From NCBI RefSeq assembly GCF_000972845.2, contig NC_040019.1, positions 8,043,774 to 8,107,773 on the forward strand: a stretch of 64,000 nucleotides of DNA, written 5' to 3'. The stretch's first letter is position 1. Each line of letters opens with the position of its first letter. The notes beneath the pieces are model-generated. The model was not told where the DNA came from, ran no database searches, and saw only the letters and a list, made by a program, of their open reading frames with translations. This DNA comes from Larimichthys crocea. Taxonomy: Eukaryota > Chordata > Actinopteri > Sciaenidae. Shown here one piece after another: positions 1 to 14,900 of this stretch. The position numbers were made by a program, and so were the translations under genes.

Positions 1-717
1 ACATTAATAAAAGGAAATGCCTTTTATTTGATAGTTATACAATCCTGCATTGGCTTCGAATTCGAGTATACTGCTGAATTCATACTTCAGAATTTGAAGC
101 ACACTGCACATAATAAATTATTGCTCTTGGGTACAATGTCTGGAGAGATTTAAGCATGTGTATGTCTGGATATATAAGTACAGAGCATTCTCACTATAGT
201 TTCACGTAACCATTATCCCCTACAATAAAAGGAGACATCCTTAAAATCTGATCAAGACAGAGGTTCAGTTTACCCATTTCATGACTTTCTTTTTGTTCAA
301 TAGCTATTACATGAGCAGACAGTCTACATTTCGGTGTTCAGCTAGCAGTTCCTCATCCCCTCCAGGAGAAACTAGATCATGTTCTTATTACAGAATACAT
401 GATCAGGCTACACCCGCAAGGCCTGAAGAGTACCTATAGTCATTTTAAGGGTCGTTTTTTTTTTCAAATATGAAATGAACCTTAAAATAACAAATTCATT
501 GAGAGCCCTTGTCCCAATTCAACCTGAGAGTATGCATGTCTTCAGGGGAATATGCCATAACTCCACAAATGTCTATGTATTTTAAAGGCTGAAAGGGTGA
601 GTGTTGAATTGAAAGCAATTTCCGTAAAAGTATGGTATGAAATTAAAAGAGTGAATGACTAGAGGGGCATATTCTGGGACAAAGCTTTGTGGAACTTGAT
701 CCAAGGTTATTCTTAAG

Positions 718-788
718 AAGGAAAGGAAAGGAAAGGAAAGGAAAGGAAAGGAAAGGAAAGGAAAGGAAAGGAAAGGAAAGGAAAGGAA
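718..788. repeat. (GGAAA)n pentanucleotide microsatellite
   Basis: About 14 uninterrupted copies of GGAAA/AGGAA run through this interval. In the unc5c transcript they read as TTTCC, a long pyrimidine run deep in intron 3. Tracts like this are usually length-polymorphic. Confidence 0.97.
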
Positions 789-2439
789 CGGGGACTATGT
801 CTCAAAAGGGTACTGTCATTTGAAGTTATGACAACCGTTCTACCATTGCTCTGATGTCACAACTACAATGAAGAGATAGTTCTTAGTTCAAAAAGATAAA
901 AGATAAAGGAAAATGTAGTCACATTATGTCAGGTGAGGAGGGAGTGAGGCACACCTTCTCCCATACTGTGACATACTCAATGATATACAGTACTATATCA
1001 TAAAGTGTACTATATATGCATTAGAGGCAGATCCAATAAGTTAAATTTGATTTCTCTGTATAAAGCTATTGGAGAATAATATGCAATTCTTCAGTGGGTA
1101 CTGGCCTGGCTGCTCAGTGTGCAGTATTTCAGTCTGCCATTTGGTGGTTTGGAATGGACCATAATGCCTAGCAGCCACTTACTTGTGGTAGTGTCCATGT
1201 TAAGGTCCATAGCAGGGTCTGGTTTGGCCCAAGCGTGTTTTACAATGGATGATAGTGATCATGAGAAGAAAAACCTCTGATTTTAGAGCCTCTTAACCTC
1301 CTTACACCCATGCAATAAGAACAAAAAATGTACACGCAGAGGGTTTAGACAGCTACTTCTGAAACCCACACTGGCTTTTTTCAGATTCTTCTGGTGCCAA
1401 ACCAGAGCCTGTTACTAACACATTTACCACACTGCTGCCAATGCCATTGCTGCATAGTTCAGAGCATAAAAATCACAGAATAGGCTGAACTACATGATTA
1501 GTATTAATGGAATAGCCCGGTGTTTGTGAGTTCATCTGAAATATTCATGACACTATTAAGTATACTTTGTGTAGTAGATCAACAGCAGCTTGTTAAACTA
1601 AAATTAAACACCCATTGCTTGTATTGTATTTTTCATCGTGATTTGCAAACTTTTGGCATCAGTCTTGATGAGACACAGCAAGCAGAATGCAAGCCATTAT
1701 TTTGCACTGTATATTTTATTGGATGTGGGTTTGAATTATGTTTCCCCTCTGGAGTCTCTCCTTTCCTCACTTCTTGTAACCCTGAACGGTACTGTGGGAC
1801 ACAAGGGTGTGGGACCAGCTGAGTCGACATTCCTGTGGGAGTCACACCATTCCCTCCTCGGCAGACAAACACTTCCAGCCTCGCTCGCCCTCAGAAAGAC
1901 ACACATATGACAACCATTACCTAAAGTGGATATGTTTGGCTACTTGTCATGCTAAATTACACCAGCTCTACACCTCAGAAACAGTTAAATCCTCACGTAA
2001 TAAATCATTACGTATTGGTGCAAATCTAGATTAGGAATGACTTTCCTAGTTTGAGTTTTAATCATTAATAAAAGTCACTAGTAGTAAAGTCGAGGTTTTA
2101 CTTATTATGTTGTAGTCATAAAAATTACAAGGCCACAAACAAACAAGAAAATCAATTTCCAGCTTTCTCACTAAGCACTAGCCTCCAACAATCTTCTCAA
2201 AGGCATTTTAGTTGATTTGATTCATTTATTTAATTTGCTTCTGTGTGCATACTTTTATTGCCTCTCTCTGGCAAGCCTCGCTTCTCCCCAAATATGAAGT
2301 CCAATCAAAATGTTTTTTTTTTTCCTTGAGTCACATGAAGAAAAGCCAGTCACAAGGAATTTACGCACACAGACATTTTGACAATACTATTAGGCTGACC
2401 ATCCTTTTTGCAAGTCTGAAAGCCAGTCCTTCAACACAG

Positions 2440-2720
2440 CAACCTCTTAACTCGCCAGCGCTGGCTCTGAGTCACCATCTGATTAAACTGTATATGTTTA
2501 GATGATGGGAGAGGAGAGGAAAACAAGCCCAGTTTCCATTAGCCTAACGGGATAGAGTCTGGCTCTGACAAGACGCCTGCCTGGAGAGAGAGCCCAGCAG
2601 TGGAGCTAATCCATTCAGCAGAAGCTAATGGGAGGGGAAGAGGGGTCCATTGTGATTTGAGGGATGGGTTAGTGCTGGAAGGCTGCTCATCATGGGTGAT
2701 TATAGGAGGTGGAGCAGCGG
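2440..2720. promoter_or_regulatory. candidate conserved intronic element (intron 3)
   Basis: This non-repetitive block has paired ATTA/TAAT-type motifs (CTGATTAAAC, TTCCATTAGCC, GCTAATCCATT, GCTAATGGG) and balanced composition unlike the surrounding AT-rich or purine-rich DNA. Large introns of developmental receptor genes often hold enhancers, so I infer a possible enhancer. Nothing in the sequence alone proves conservation or activity. Confidence 0.25.
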
Positions 2721-3789
2721 GAGTGGGCTCGGTGGGAGACTGAGAGGAAAGGATTCTGATTCACCAGGCTAGTATAACAGAGGCAGTAATGAGAAGAGCT
2801 AATGCTGTTTGAAAAAGAGGACATACACTGAATTCAAAGAGAAACTGTACAGAAAACAGGGGGAAATAGTGAGAAAGAGAGTTAGAGAGACAGCGGTATA
2901 AAGATGCAGAGACAGAAATGAGAATTCGCTGCGATAAAAATTGAGAGGGACAGGTATATGATTGCTAAGTGCTTCTAAATGGAGTAGATCAGGTGAAAAA
3001 CATGGATATTGACTCCACACTGCGCTACTCTGTTGAAATGAGTGAAGATGAAATCATTCTGACAGTGGCACTGAGTTGTCAGCCAAACATTATGCTCAAA
3101 TGATATCCTTATTCAGCCCTGTTCAGCAGTGATAGCAATATATTTGATGTAAACTACAATACACACTGCAAGTGAGTGTTGCATCTTTTTTTTTTTAGTG
3201 CCTCTTTGCCACAAGTCAAAACAGAGCTGGGCGGGACATGTCAGTCAAAGTGTCTTGAAATGATGAAAAGAAGAGTTGAAAGTGCAATGATCTATCTCTT
3301 ACGATAAAAGAAGCCCCTTCAGGTGGATTTTTGGCAACAATGTGTAAGCAGTTGTGTTATGTAATATGTGTTATGTTGCAAACGGGCTCCCTTGATGTCA
3401 CAGCCATAGTCTTACAAATGTGTTTTCCTCATCACGTCCTCTGGGGTTTCATTATTTTTTCAGATTTTGATTGGCAGATCTGTTGGGGAATGGTTAAAAA
3501 ATGAGCCCAAACTTTAGAGGCAACAGATTGTTTCTCATTACTTGGAAACATTACTTGTGTTCTGCTTTTCAGTAGGAGGACAAACACACAGGCAGAGAAC
3601 AAATGAGGACCACCTACAGGAAAAAGAGGGAACACTGGCAATAAACATGTGCCGAAGCCTCTCTGCTGTGTATATGCTGCTGCAGCTCTCTCCCTTCCTC
3701 TACGCAGCTTCTCAGAATCAGGAGACTGATTTTGATTCTGCAGCCTCTTTACCAACTCAAGTTCAAAGGGACACTTGAGTCTCATGTTA

Positions 3790-4122
<333 letters not shown>

Positions 4123-7100
4123 TCAGGAGAGAGACGTGGAAGCAGAGAGGACAAGGATGGGAATAAGAGATGTTGAAAAGAGGAAAAAAAAGATGGGGAA
4201 AATGGGGGAAGCAAGTATTAGTACACATCAACAGAGAGCATGAAAATGAGGAACTAAAACAAAGCAAGAAGAATAACCTTCACACCATCCACACATCAAA
4301 ATGTTGTATTCTCTCACCTGGGAGAGATTGGTACTATTCACGATCCCATCAAACAAACCAGTACAATTTAGACCAGTCACATCACATGCTTTGACACTGG
4401 GTATGTGATTGTGTGTGTATGTGTCAGCCTGGCACTGATTCTACAGCCAAATCGTTGAGCTGTTTGGGTCTGGGCCCTGTGGGGGAGGATTCTCGGCGTC
4501 ATGGTTAACACAATCCTGTTTGCTAACTCCTCTGATTACTGCTCATCTGGGTGCCAGGGCCCAAACAAACAAATCATCCCCAAAACAAATGCCTCTACCC
4601 ACAGCTGCCCCTCTAGAGCAGATTAGTCCACTCCTGCAATGTGTGTACACATATACATCTGTATATGTGCATGCGTGAGAGCATATGAATTCAGTGCATG
4701 TATATATATGTGTGGATTATGTGCTGTGAGAGCATTCATTGAAGCTAAAGATGCTTCCAAGCTTAATCCATCATTCTCTTTTGATTGAATGGGATCTTTG
4801 TGAGGAGAATGATAGTATCATGAAGTCCTACATTAAGACAGATTCCATATCTGCACGCAACATGAGCAGGGTTGATATAAAAGAAGATAATTAAGACATT
4901 TTATTTTATCTCTTGATCATCTAAACCCAACATGAGCTACTACAATAAGATAATTACTCTGCCCTCCAGAACAACTTGAATTTGGATGTCAGAAACACTT
5001 TACACTCAACAGTTCTGCAGATCTGAAGAACATTTATGCTGTGGATATCCCGTGTCACCTCATTCCCCTAGTTCTGCTCTATTAGGCTTAAATATGGGGG
5101 CTGTGCAGTCCACAGTTATTTTCCTGGAACTGTCATGCTCATGCACCTGGTCAGCAATAATGTGAAAGTGGACTGTGACATTCAAATTATGCCCAGTTGC
5201 TACTAATGTGCCTTTTGTGTGCCTAGGAAGCGCACCCTATGCCATTACACCAGCCTGTACCTTTAACACCAGGAAGGATGCATTGTATGTTGTTTGTTTA
5301 CCAAATTCAGACCCTGTCATCAACATTACAAACCAGTATTTGTTAGACCTGGCTGTTTTTTCTCCCACTTCCTCCAGTTACCCAGTTTTAGTGGTGACTT
5401 GCTTTTTTTTAGCTCTTTTCCATTGTTGGCTGACAGAATGACAGAAAATTGGTGTCTTCTGTTGCCATTGTAAGACATCTAATTCAAAGTTTAATGAGTT
5501 GTGTGCGCTATTCTTGTATTGAGCAGTTATGTGCATAGCTATACAGCCTAATTACAATATTCACCTCTTTCCACAAGACTGTCAAAAAGCTTTGAGTCAT
5601 TGCCATGTGGCCATGTTTCTTTGCAGATAGTTAAACTTAAAAAATGTGTTTCTCCAACAACCCGTACACTATTCCCAACACTACACATCACTGCCTGTTA
5701 ATTCAAGAAGAATGGTGGGACTAGTGTCTCTTGACTAGACTTAAATTAAAAGGGCTGCACAGAGTGCATGCCAACTCAAACGGGGGACATTTGTAGAATT
5801 AATGATGTGGCCATGTTGTCAAAAGGCCAAAAGTACTTACTACTAGCACCAAACTGGAGTGAACTTTAACTACTCTTAGGTATTATTAGCCAACCAACTA
5901 TTCAACTTACCTTTATGGTGTCTCCAGTTTTTGATGTTAGAAATTCATAGGACTAATTGGTAGCCAGCTAACATGTTGTCAAAACTTGACATGGTAAAAG
6001 TCATACTTCTCATAACATCGTAAATTTTCTACTGATAATAATAGGAAACATAGTCTCTTCAGTGTGTGTGCTCTTTGGCTCCGCCATAGTAAGAACAACA
6101 CAGCTACAGTAATACTATTGTACCTTGATCAAACTTACTGATTATTGTTTTTAGTAGCTGCAGCTGTGTTTCTATGCTGATTATATAAACTGTGGTTCTG
6201 TAGAAATGGCCCCTTGACAAGTAAATTAAACATTTGCTCGAGCTACAGCATACATACTGTATATTTACCATTCATGTTATCTATTTCTTACCTAAGAGAT
6301 ACAATGTGTTGTTGACGTGACATCATTCATCATGGAATGTGTCATGGATCATTGACTCATCCGTGCCCCAAAGTTCGTTCAATCAGTAACCTAATCTTTG
6401 CCTCAAATCTAATTCATTACATAGTGATTCACTACCTACTGAAGTAGAGATAAAATGGGCTAATTTGAAACACACTGTGAAGCTTTGCCAGTAATCTAAA
6501 AAACTGTTCCATTTGAATTGCCTTAGCTCATTTATACTGAAATCAATTTATCAATAAAATTCTGGCTAAAATCTGTTGGGCAGTACCCCTGAATTTGTGG
6601 AAGGACCACTGCTATATTCCTTTAATTTTGAAAACATTTCATTCAATGTATCTTTTAAGAATCCAGTCTTTATTGTTACTAGACATTATGACAGGGAAGA
6701 GTCCATATCATAAAGCATGCAAAGACTTAACGTCACAAAATCTTAATGGATAATAATAGATGTAACAATTATAACTTAAACAATAATATATTTGATAAAT
6801 AACTGTCTAACCTTTATATAACCTTCATCCTGCTTTGTATTGCACAAAGGTTCAGGATCTGCCGTTTGACTAGGTTAATACAGTAGGTGTCTGAATATCT
6901 GGCTAAATAAAAAATGCAAAGGATGCCTGGATGGTTAAAAAATGAACATGCCATTTTACTTCAGGTTCAGTGCATTCACACAGCCTCCTTGTTCTGGCAC
7001 ACACACACCATGCACAGTGACATCCCACACATCAGCTTAGCTCTCATGTAAAATTTACACAGTGTGCCGACATGCAGACGAACACACACTTCTGTTGTGT

Positions 7101-7689
7101 GGGCATTATGCCTCTGCATGTTATGTGTGTGTGCAGGTATGAGTACAGGGGTGTCTACGGTTGTCTGTACTGTGTGTGTCATTGTGTTGGTTTGAGAGGA
7201 GGTGGATTGTGTTAAGATTGAGGATGTCAAGGATGGATGTAATGGATGTGAGACAATGAGTAGCAGAGGCAAAATCAATAGTGGAAACAATAAATAGTTA
7301 TGAATTCCCAGTATCTGTTATTTTTTTTCTGTCTGCACTCAGACTGTTTCTGAATAAAGTTACCTGATGAATTAACTGTCTGACGTTGTTAGAATGAGCC
7401 CTCTGCACTGTGAGATAGCCTAAAGTGATGATGACGACTAGCAGTAAGTCTACTCTAAGAGTCATTCATGACTTCATGGCGATTACTGAAGCAGGATTAA
7501 ACTCTTCCTGACGTGTTGCACTTGAAACACATCAGAAGGATCACTCTAGCGGAAGAGCGGGGTTCTGAACTGAGCTCTGCTGACCTCATCCAGTGACTTC
7601 ATATGTTTGCTCAGCGAGCAGCTCTTAGCACACTGTATAGCATTACAGTGATAACAATAAAACAAAAACAGACACAGGCTTTCACTTAA

Positions 7690-7960
7690 TTTGCAATCAA
7701 ACGGGACAAAGCACATGTGGCCCACATGAGGACCAGCAATGAGGGCCTACTTCACACCCGTCAATGTTCCCATTAGCATTAGAAATGATTCTGCAATAGG
7801 TCCCATTTATAGCCGTCTGAAGTAGGGCGCCTCATTGGAGATGATTCATTATTAATGTGGTCATTAAAGTGAGCTAGCCTAGCTCTTTAATATTAGCCCT
7901 GGCTAACATTATTGATCAGACCAGTCAGGCATAAGGGGAGGCATTGGTCATTGAGGGAGA
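7690..7960. promoter_or_regulatory. candidate conserved intronic enhancer (intron 2)
   Basis: A non-repetitive block dense in homeodomain-type cores: CATTAGCATTAG near 7771, TTCATTATTAATG near 7847, GGTCATTAAAG, TTTAATATTAG and ACATTATTGATC. It also has an imperfect palindrome GAGCTAGCCTAGCTC near 7872-7886. This is the style of sequence seen in vertebrate developmental enhancers, but the call is inference from motif density alone. Confidence 0.3.
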
Positions 7961-9537
7961 ACTGAAGGAGGAAGGAGGGAGTAAGTGCTCTGAATACCTG
8001 GTCAGATGAAGAGCACTCCTGTTTGATCTTCTAACTCATATCTCAGAGAGAGTGACAAGCTGTCTCCAGCGTATATTACGTTAGCTTTGTACACTTATAA
8101 TTAATTTGCTGCTCATTTGCTCAGATCAATGCTCCTTTTGCTCACAGCCGACTATAACCTGCTATCAACACTGGGAGGTAAACGTAGGTGACAGCAGGTT
8201 GACTATCTAAAGCTAAATCATCACTGCGGAGAGGATCATTTGTAAAAAATCATCACACTTTGCTCCTTCACACCACTTTTTCATTCTCGCCTCCTGCTAA
8301 GTAACATTACGAGCATGTGTTCCTGATCTATGGCTTCTTTCATGTCTGTCCCCATAATATCAAAAGGCAAAATGGGTCTTAGTCCACATCAGAGTGGTTC
8401 ATGGTCACATGTTTAGACATATAATACTCAGCTTCCCTACTGATTCCCAGCTGGGCCACTCTTTTACACAGGTGCAACGGCAATCTGTTCTGCCAACTGT
8501 GTAAATATAATTTGTTTTTTCTTTTTTTTTGTTTCCTCTTGGACAAGAACATATTTCTCTGCTGTTTTATTGTGTTAACTGGCTGCAGCTCTTAGGATAA
8601 TCACATGCAATCAAATGGTCTATTATTTTCTACCTGCCTTAGAAAACAATAATGTCCAATTACACCACTTCAGATGGTAATCAGTTTTATGTACTGTATA
8701 TATTGTACTTCTGTGGGGTTTCTGGTCTCCACATGGCCCACTGCGTGTCACATCCATTGAATTAAAATGCCCCTGGACAGAACATATACCAGTGTGAGAT
8801 CCTGCAAGAGCTGCAGGTGAGTCCTTTGTCATGCAGAACATTGTGCAGGTAAAGGAAAGTGAACAAAGCCCAGTGTGCTGATTACCCGGCGACAACAAAT
8901 TGTGCTTTTGTCAGGTTATTTTTATACACATCTTAAAAATGACAGTTGTTTGCGTCATATATCAAAAGCAATCTGTGTCACAGCACAGAATCCAAGTAGT
9001 TTAAATGTGGCTTTTCTGACACTAATCAACAGAAAGTCCATTTAAAGTGAAACCATACCTCGACAAAGTGTAGACAGTATTAAGGAGGTTCTTTGCACAT
9101 CTGCGTATACCCACAAATACTGACTCACAAAATGTTGAAACTTCCAGAGTTCAAGCATCTCAATTTAAGAAGATCTGGTTTCACTTTGACATTAAAGAGT
9201 CTTTTTTTTAGTTGGAAAAGCCACATTAAATCTACTTTGATTCAGTGTTGTAAGACAATAAAACACAATAACATCCAGGGGGGATGAACACTTTTTATTG
9301 CCACTGTGTTTCACTCTTGGCAGGATGAAAATACAGTGTAAAGGCTCTTATTTTTGTGATTTAAACTTGACAAAAATGGAAAAATCACTACTGTTGTCAA
9401 GCCTTTAAGACTACTACTCCACACATAATACCAGCAACACCTCTACAATGTTCCTGCGAATGTACTGTATGTAGTGGATGGTACCTTAGTTGGCATGTAG
9501 CCCAAATAAACACAAAGGTTTTGCAGTTTTGGCCCGT

Positions 9538-9538
<1 letters not shown>

Positions 9539-9577
<39 letters not shown>
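9539..9577. repeat. (CT)n dinucleotide microsatellite
   Basis: A pure CT run of about 19 units. It reads as (GA)n in the unc5c transcript. Homopurine-homopyrimidine mirror repeats of this kind can adopt triplex (H-DNA) structure under supercoiling. Confidence 0.97.
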
Positions 9578-9580
<3 letters not shown>

Positions 9581-10404
9581 CTCTTGCACTCTCTTAATCT
9601 CATTATCTCTCATTTCATCTTATTTTCATAAGATCATAAGTTCTCTCCAACATGAAAGTGAGACATAGAGACAGGATGAGAGAGAAAAGGGGAAACATAG
9701 GGAGAGGGGGATATGAGGGTAAGGAGGGAGAGATCCAATTTCTTTAGGCTACACTATCAGTGGTATTGACCAGACTGGCCAGTTTCTATCGGTGCTCCTT
9801 TTCTGTCAATCTGGGGAAATCAGAGAGCAATGGAGTGGGTTGAGAGAGGATACTCACATCCACTGGGCTCTGTGGTGTTGTGCATGTGTGGGGTGCAAGA
9901 GCATAAATGAATGAGTATCTGTGCAGTAAATAGCCCGTGGATATGGCTGTGGAGAGTGGGTGCGTGAATGATGTGTGGGTTGTTTTCCATGTTGATGCTT
10001 TTAGCACAAAACCTTCTGACATAAAGGCTAAGACACACTGCTACCTTCAACCTTTTCTTTGTCATAATCATAACCATGAAACGCATCCTCAAATCTGTGT
10101 ATTCTTCCTAAAGTACACTAGGTCAAAATGAAAGGACTTCAGGTTGGAATTCAGGTTGTTTTTTCAGTACTCCTTTTATATTTGCGCTGGCTGCAACTCT
10201 GTAACTCTTATCTGCTTCTGTATCTTGTACTTGTGCTGCAACAATGCTGTTTTCTTCCACATAGTTCAGTGAAAGAGAATTCGAGAGACGTTTTTTTATT
10301 AAAAACCCAAGATGGAAAATGCAAGATAATATGTATGCCTAAACATTCACATTTATGTGAAGGAGCAGCAGCTGTCAGTGTGTTTGTGTGCAAGCATGCA
10401 GGCG

Positions 10405-10428
10405 CGTGTGTGTGTGTGTGTGTGTGTG
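10405..10428. repeat. (GT)n dinucleotide microsatellite
   Basis: About 12 GT units after a GCGC step. It reads as (CA)n in the unc5c transcript, about 740 nt downstream of the exon 2 donor. CA-rich intronic RNA is a known class of hnRNP L binding site, but any effect here is inference. Confidence 0.95.
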
Positions 10429-11164
10429 GCGAAACAGCAGGATGAAAAGGGTAAATGCGATGTGATTGGTACCTGTGGGCGACAGAAAGAACTCAATTTC
10501 CAATACAGCAGCTGAATGCAGCCAATCAGTGCTGAGCTGTTGTGTGTAATGGCTCTGGTGCCTTTGGGGGCTGAATTCTGTTGAAAACAACCCTGCTGGA
10601 GCTTCACTACCTTTACTTCCTCTAGATGCTTACAAACATGTACACAAATACACACACTACAGAAGTAAGTGGTGGTGCTACTAAGCAAAAAGAAAGGAAG
10701 GACGGCCTCTTGAGACACAAACCTTTACGCAGATGATGCCACTGTATATGTATGTATGTTTTGATCAACCTTACCTCCTAGAATAGATGAATACACCTGA
10801 ATTGTGATGGCTAGGAAAATGTTATTACAAAAGACATAACATGGAAGTCGGCGTGAATGTTAGCAGTCTTTTTAGGTAATGGTACTAAGGCATGATCTTG
10901 GTTTTGGTTAAATATAAAAAAGTGGATGCATCAGATGTGAGGCTTCAAGTTAACATTGAGCTTTTCAATTTTTAACTAATACAAAAATATAACAATAAAA
11001 ACTTTTATTATGTTTTAGTTGCCAGATATTGTAAGGAACCATTGATGTTCTTGGTCATCCCTAGTTACCAGTTATGTTCAAGATGTATCCTTCCCTGTTA
11101 TTTTTATTTTTTATTTTTTAAAAACAGTGGTTCAGTGGTGGATAATCTTTTCAAGATCTGTTTA

Positions 11165-11638
<474 letters not shown>

Positions 11639-11882
11639 CTATCATTTGATATTTTGGAATGTTTACACAAGTGTATTTTAGAGCGCAGGAAATTCTGGGA
11701 TTCCTCTCAGGCAATAAGGCTGCATGGATTTACAGAAACCGGGCCTTGCTTGGTCTAACCACAACCAGCTACTGCTGAGAAACCATAGAGAGGCTCAGCC
11801 AATAATGAGAAGCAGAGTTCAGAGGTTGACTCTGAGGAACTGAAGTTATAAGCTGATCGCTCTCTGTCTCCCATTTTCTCTC

Positions 11883-11920
11883 TTGCTCTCTCTCTCTCTT
11901 CCTCTTTGCTTTTGTCTCTG

Positions 11921-11980
<60 letters not shown>
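11883..11980. repeat. compound (CT)n-(CA)n microsatellite
   Basis: A CT-rich stretch (about 11883-11931) runs directly into roughly 24 pure CA units (11932-11980). In the unc5c transcript this reads (UG)n followed by (GA)n, starting about 530 nt upstream of exon 2. Long intronic UG runs are known binding sites for TDP-43 and CELF proteins; relevance here is inferred. Confidence 0.95.
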
Positions 11981-11983
<3 letters not shown>

Positions 11984-14900
11984 CTTACAGACACATGCAC
12001 CAGATCTAATGACCTCAGGCTTTTGGCCCAGTTTGTGCCATTCCTCGGATACTTCTGCAGTAGACAGATACGCTTCCCTGTAATTACAACTCCCTTTCAT
12101 CTCCCTGTCTTAAATCACATACACACAACTGCATTGTATGTGTGTATGTGCACTCACTCACACACAAACATGAACAAATGCACACAAAACATTGCAAGCA
12201 CACAAATATATGTTGCATACACACACACACACACATACGCGTGTGCGGGCGCATGAGCGAGCACGGCTAACTTTCTAACTCTTTGAAGAGAGGAGGATGA
12301 AGCCTATTCGCCACCCCATTTGTCACCTCCAGAACTGTTCTATTCTTACCATCAAACCGGTAGACATCAATTATTCACAAGTGTGAAAGAAAGAAGGCAG
12401 AGTAATAGAGACAGAGATACAGTGGGAAACAGAAGGTGAGAGAGAGGGAGAGACCGAGGGAGGGAGAACAGAGAGAGAGGGACAGTGAAAGTAACTCAGA
12501 CAGACATAGATTGAGACATTGAAATGGAGTTGGGCAGACAGACAGAAACATAGCACAGGAGGACAGAAAACAGGAAGGCAGACTGTTTGGATAACAAAAG
12601 AGTTTATCAGCCCATCAGTAATTCTTCCATGTCCTTCTATCTACCCGCCTCTCTATCCTGTGTGGACACGCTGGAGCCTTGTTGTCTGACAGAGGTTGCC
12701 TCCTGGATGCTTCGGGAGCACTAAATAATGTCTCGGCTGAGCAAATATCTCCCCACGATGTCTCTCTAATGTTATCTCTCCCTCCATACCTGCCACAGAT
12801 TGAAGTTGATTGCTCGGAAATGAAAGGGCAGGGGGAGGGGGGCCAATCAGAAAATGACCAAAGCCATCCTCACCATGGGGAAGGAGGGACTTCTCTGTGT
12901 ACTGTTATGAAAGTGTTCCTATGTAGTGCGTGGGTTTGCGTATGATGCTTGTTTATGCTGGTTTAGTATGTGAATCTGACTTTTATTTGAAAAAGTACCA
13001 ACTGGCTTCACTCCTGACTCGGCTCTGCCTCTAATTGAGTAGAAGCAATAAAGCCTCAAGTGACCTCTGACATTTAAGAGTAACCACATCCTCGGACAGT
13101 TTGTGTTTGAGTGGGTCCGATGAAGAGCTGGAAAAAGATCATTAACTGTTTTGATCAAGTTTCATCTTTTCCTGTCGAAACAATAAAAAAAACTTTGAAA
13201 CACGGTTGAGCCTTTCAACCTTTATGTCTTTATGTAGGTGATGACTCTTTAATGTAGAAGTCTATTTCAGCAGACCTTGGCTTAGTCTGTTTTTTTCTGC
13301 TCTATAGTCCTCAGTCCACCCACATCCTCAGCCAGGGGACCCTGACCCAGAAACAGGCAAAGAGAGCCAAGGAAACTCATTAAAGATTGTGTTAGCCTTC
13401 TTTCACCCTCCATTCCCATTATCTCTCCATCTCTCTCTCCCTCCTGGCTCCCTCGCTCTGACGAACTGTGAGGTAGAGAGATCTGAAACAGCCATGAAAG
13501 CGTCGCTGCCTTGCACATACAGAGAGACGCTCGCCTCACACGCTCACGCACACATACACCAGCGCAAGCATTAATGCGTGCGGAGGCACACACAAACTTG
13601 CTCACAGATATTCGAATTCATCAACTTCCTCAGTGCGAGAAATAATAAATTCAAGTGAATGGAACTAGCCCTCCAGTGAAAAATCAGCACAGAAATGAAA
13701 AAAGACACCACATGACAAAATGAAAGACCCTGACTCTTACCAATCACGCTGTTCTACCCCACAAAACCCAACAGCCAGCATCCCAGCACCTCCCTCCCTG
13801 GTGAACAGAATACTGAGAGCAACAAGAAGCTCAAAGAGAAACATTACTTTTTCTGGCACCCCTTCCCTCTGCTTCCACTCATATGCAATGAGAAGACAGT
13901 TCATGATAAAAATAGTTTAGAAGATTCTGCGTTGCTATGTTCAGGATGATGCAATCTGTGTGGATACATCTACAGTGTGTATAATCACAACCCTAATAAT
14001 CAGCAAGTGCAGAATATATTACCATACTTCTATGTCATAATGCTTTTCCTTTTCTGTTTTAGTGTCCTACCCCTTTAATACGAACATTAATATGGCATGA
14101 CTCCACTGTTTGATATGCAATATGGATTTTTCCAAGGAGTTGTAATTCTGTGGCTTGATTTTAATCAGAATTTGCCCGCATATTGAGTGTTTAAAATTTA
14201 ATGAAATATGTCCTCACAGCCCTTTTATTCAAATTGTATTTTGCTCTATAATTGGGTGAGTTTTCCTAATTCATATTGTAAGTCATATTAGTGAATATTT
14301 TAAGACTCAAATTGAATATTAGTTGAATTTTATATCAGTTCCACATTCCAACCACAAAAAGTTTTGAGGGATAAATTGGTTGCGTATTGTCCTCAAAATC
14401 AAGCTAATGAATGAATGAAATTTGCCTTTGTGCATTGTCAATGAATTCATCAGGTAGAGGGCAAAACGGTCTGGGGGAAAAGGCACTTTAAAGAAGGATA
14501 AGAAATTAATCCCAGCTTAGCAAGTGGGAGTGAAAAGAGGTATGAGAGGGCCTTGGCAGTCAGCTCCTCTATGGCTTGAGTTGACTCCAATAGCTGTGGG
14601 AGTGGAGCAATATTAAGAGATAATTGCATTTTGGACATGAGGAAATCAAAGTGAAATCATAACACTGGTACAGCTACATATTAAAGCAGAGCCTCAGAGA
14701 AAAGACATAAATCATTTCTAAAACTAATGTGTACACAAAGGGGTGCATCAGGAGCTAAAAAAAGGAGTATCTGTAACATAAATATATCAACTATTGCATA
14801 GAGAAGTGTGCAACACCCACACCAAGCACAAATGTATGAGGTTAGAGTATGCACCCTGTAGCAGTTTCGTCTATTTAGTATGTGGTAAACAGCTCGCCGA

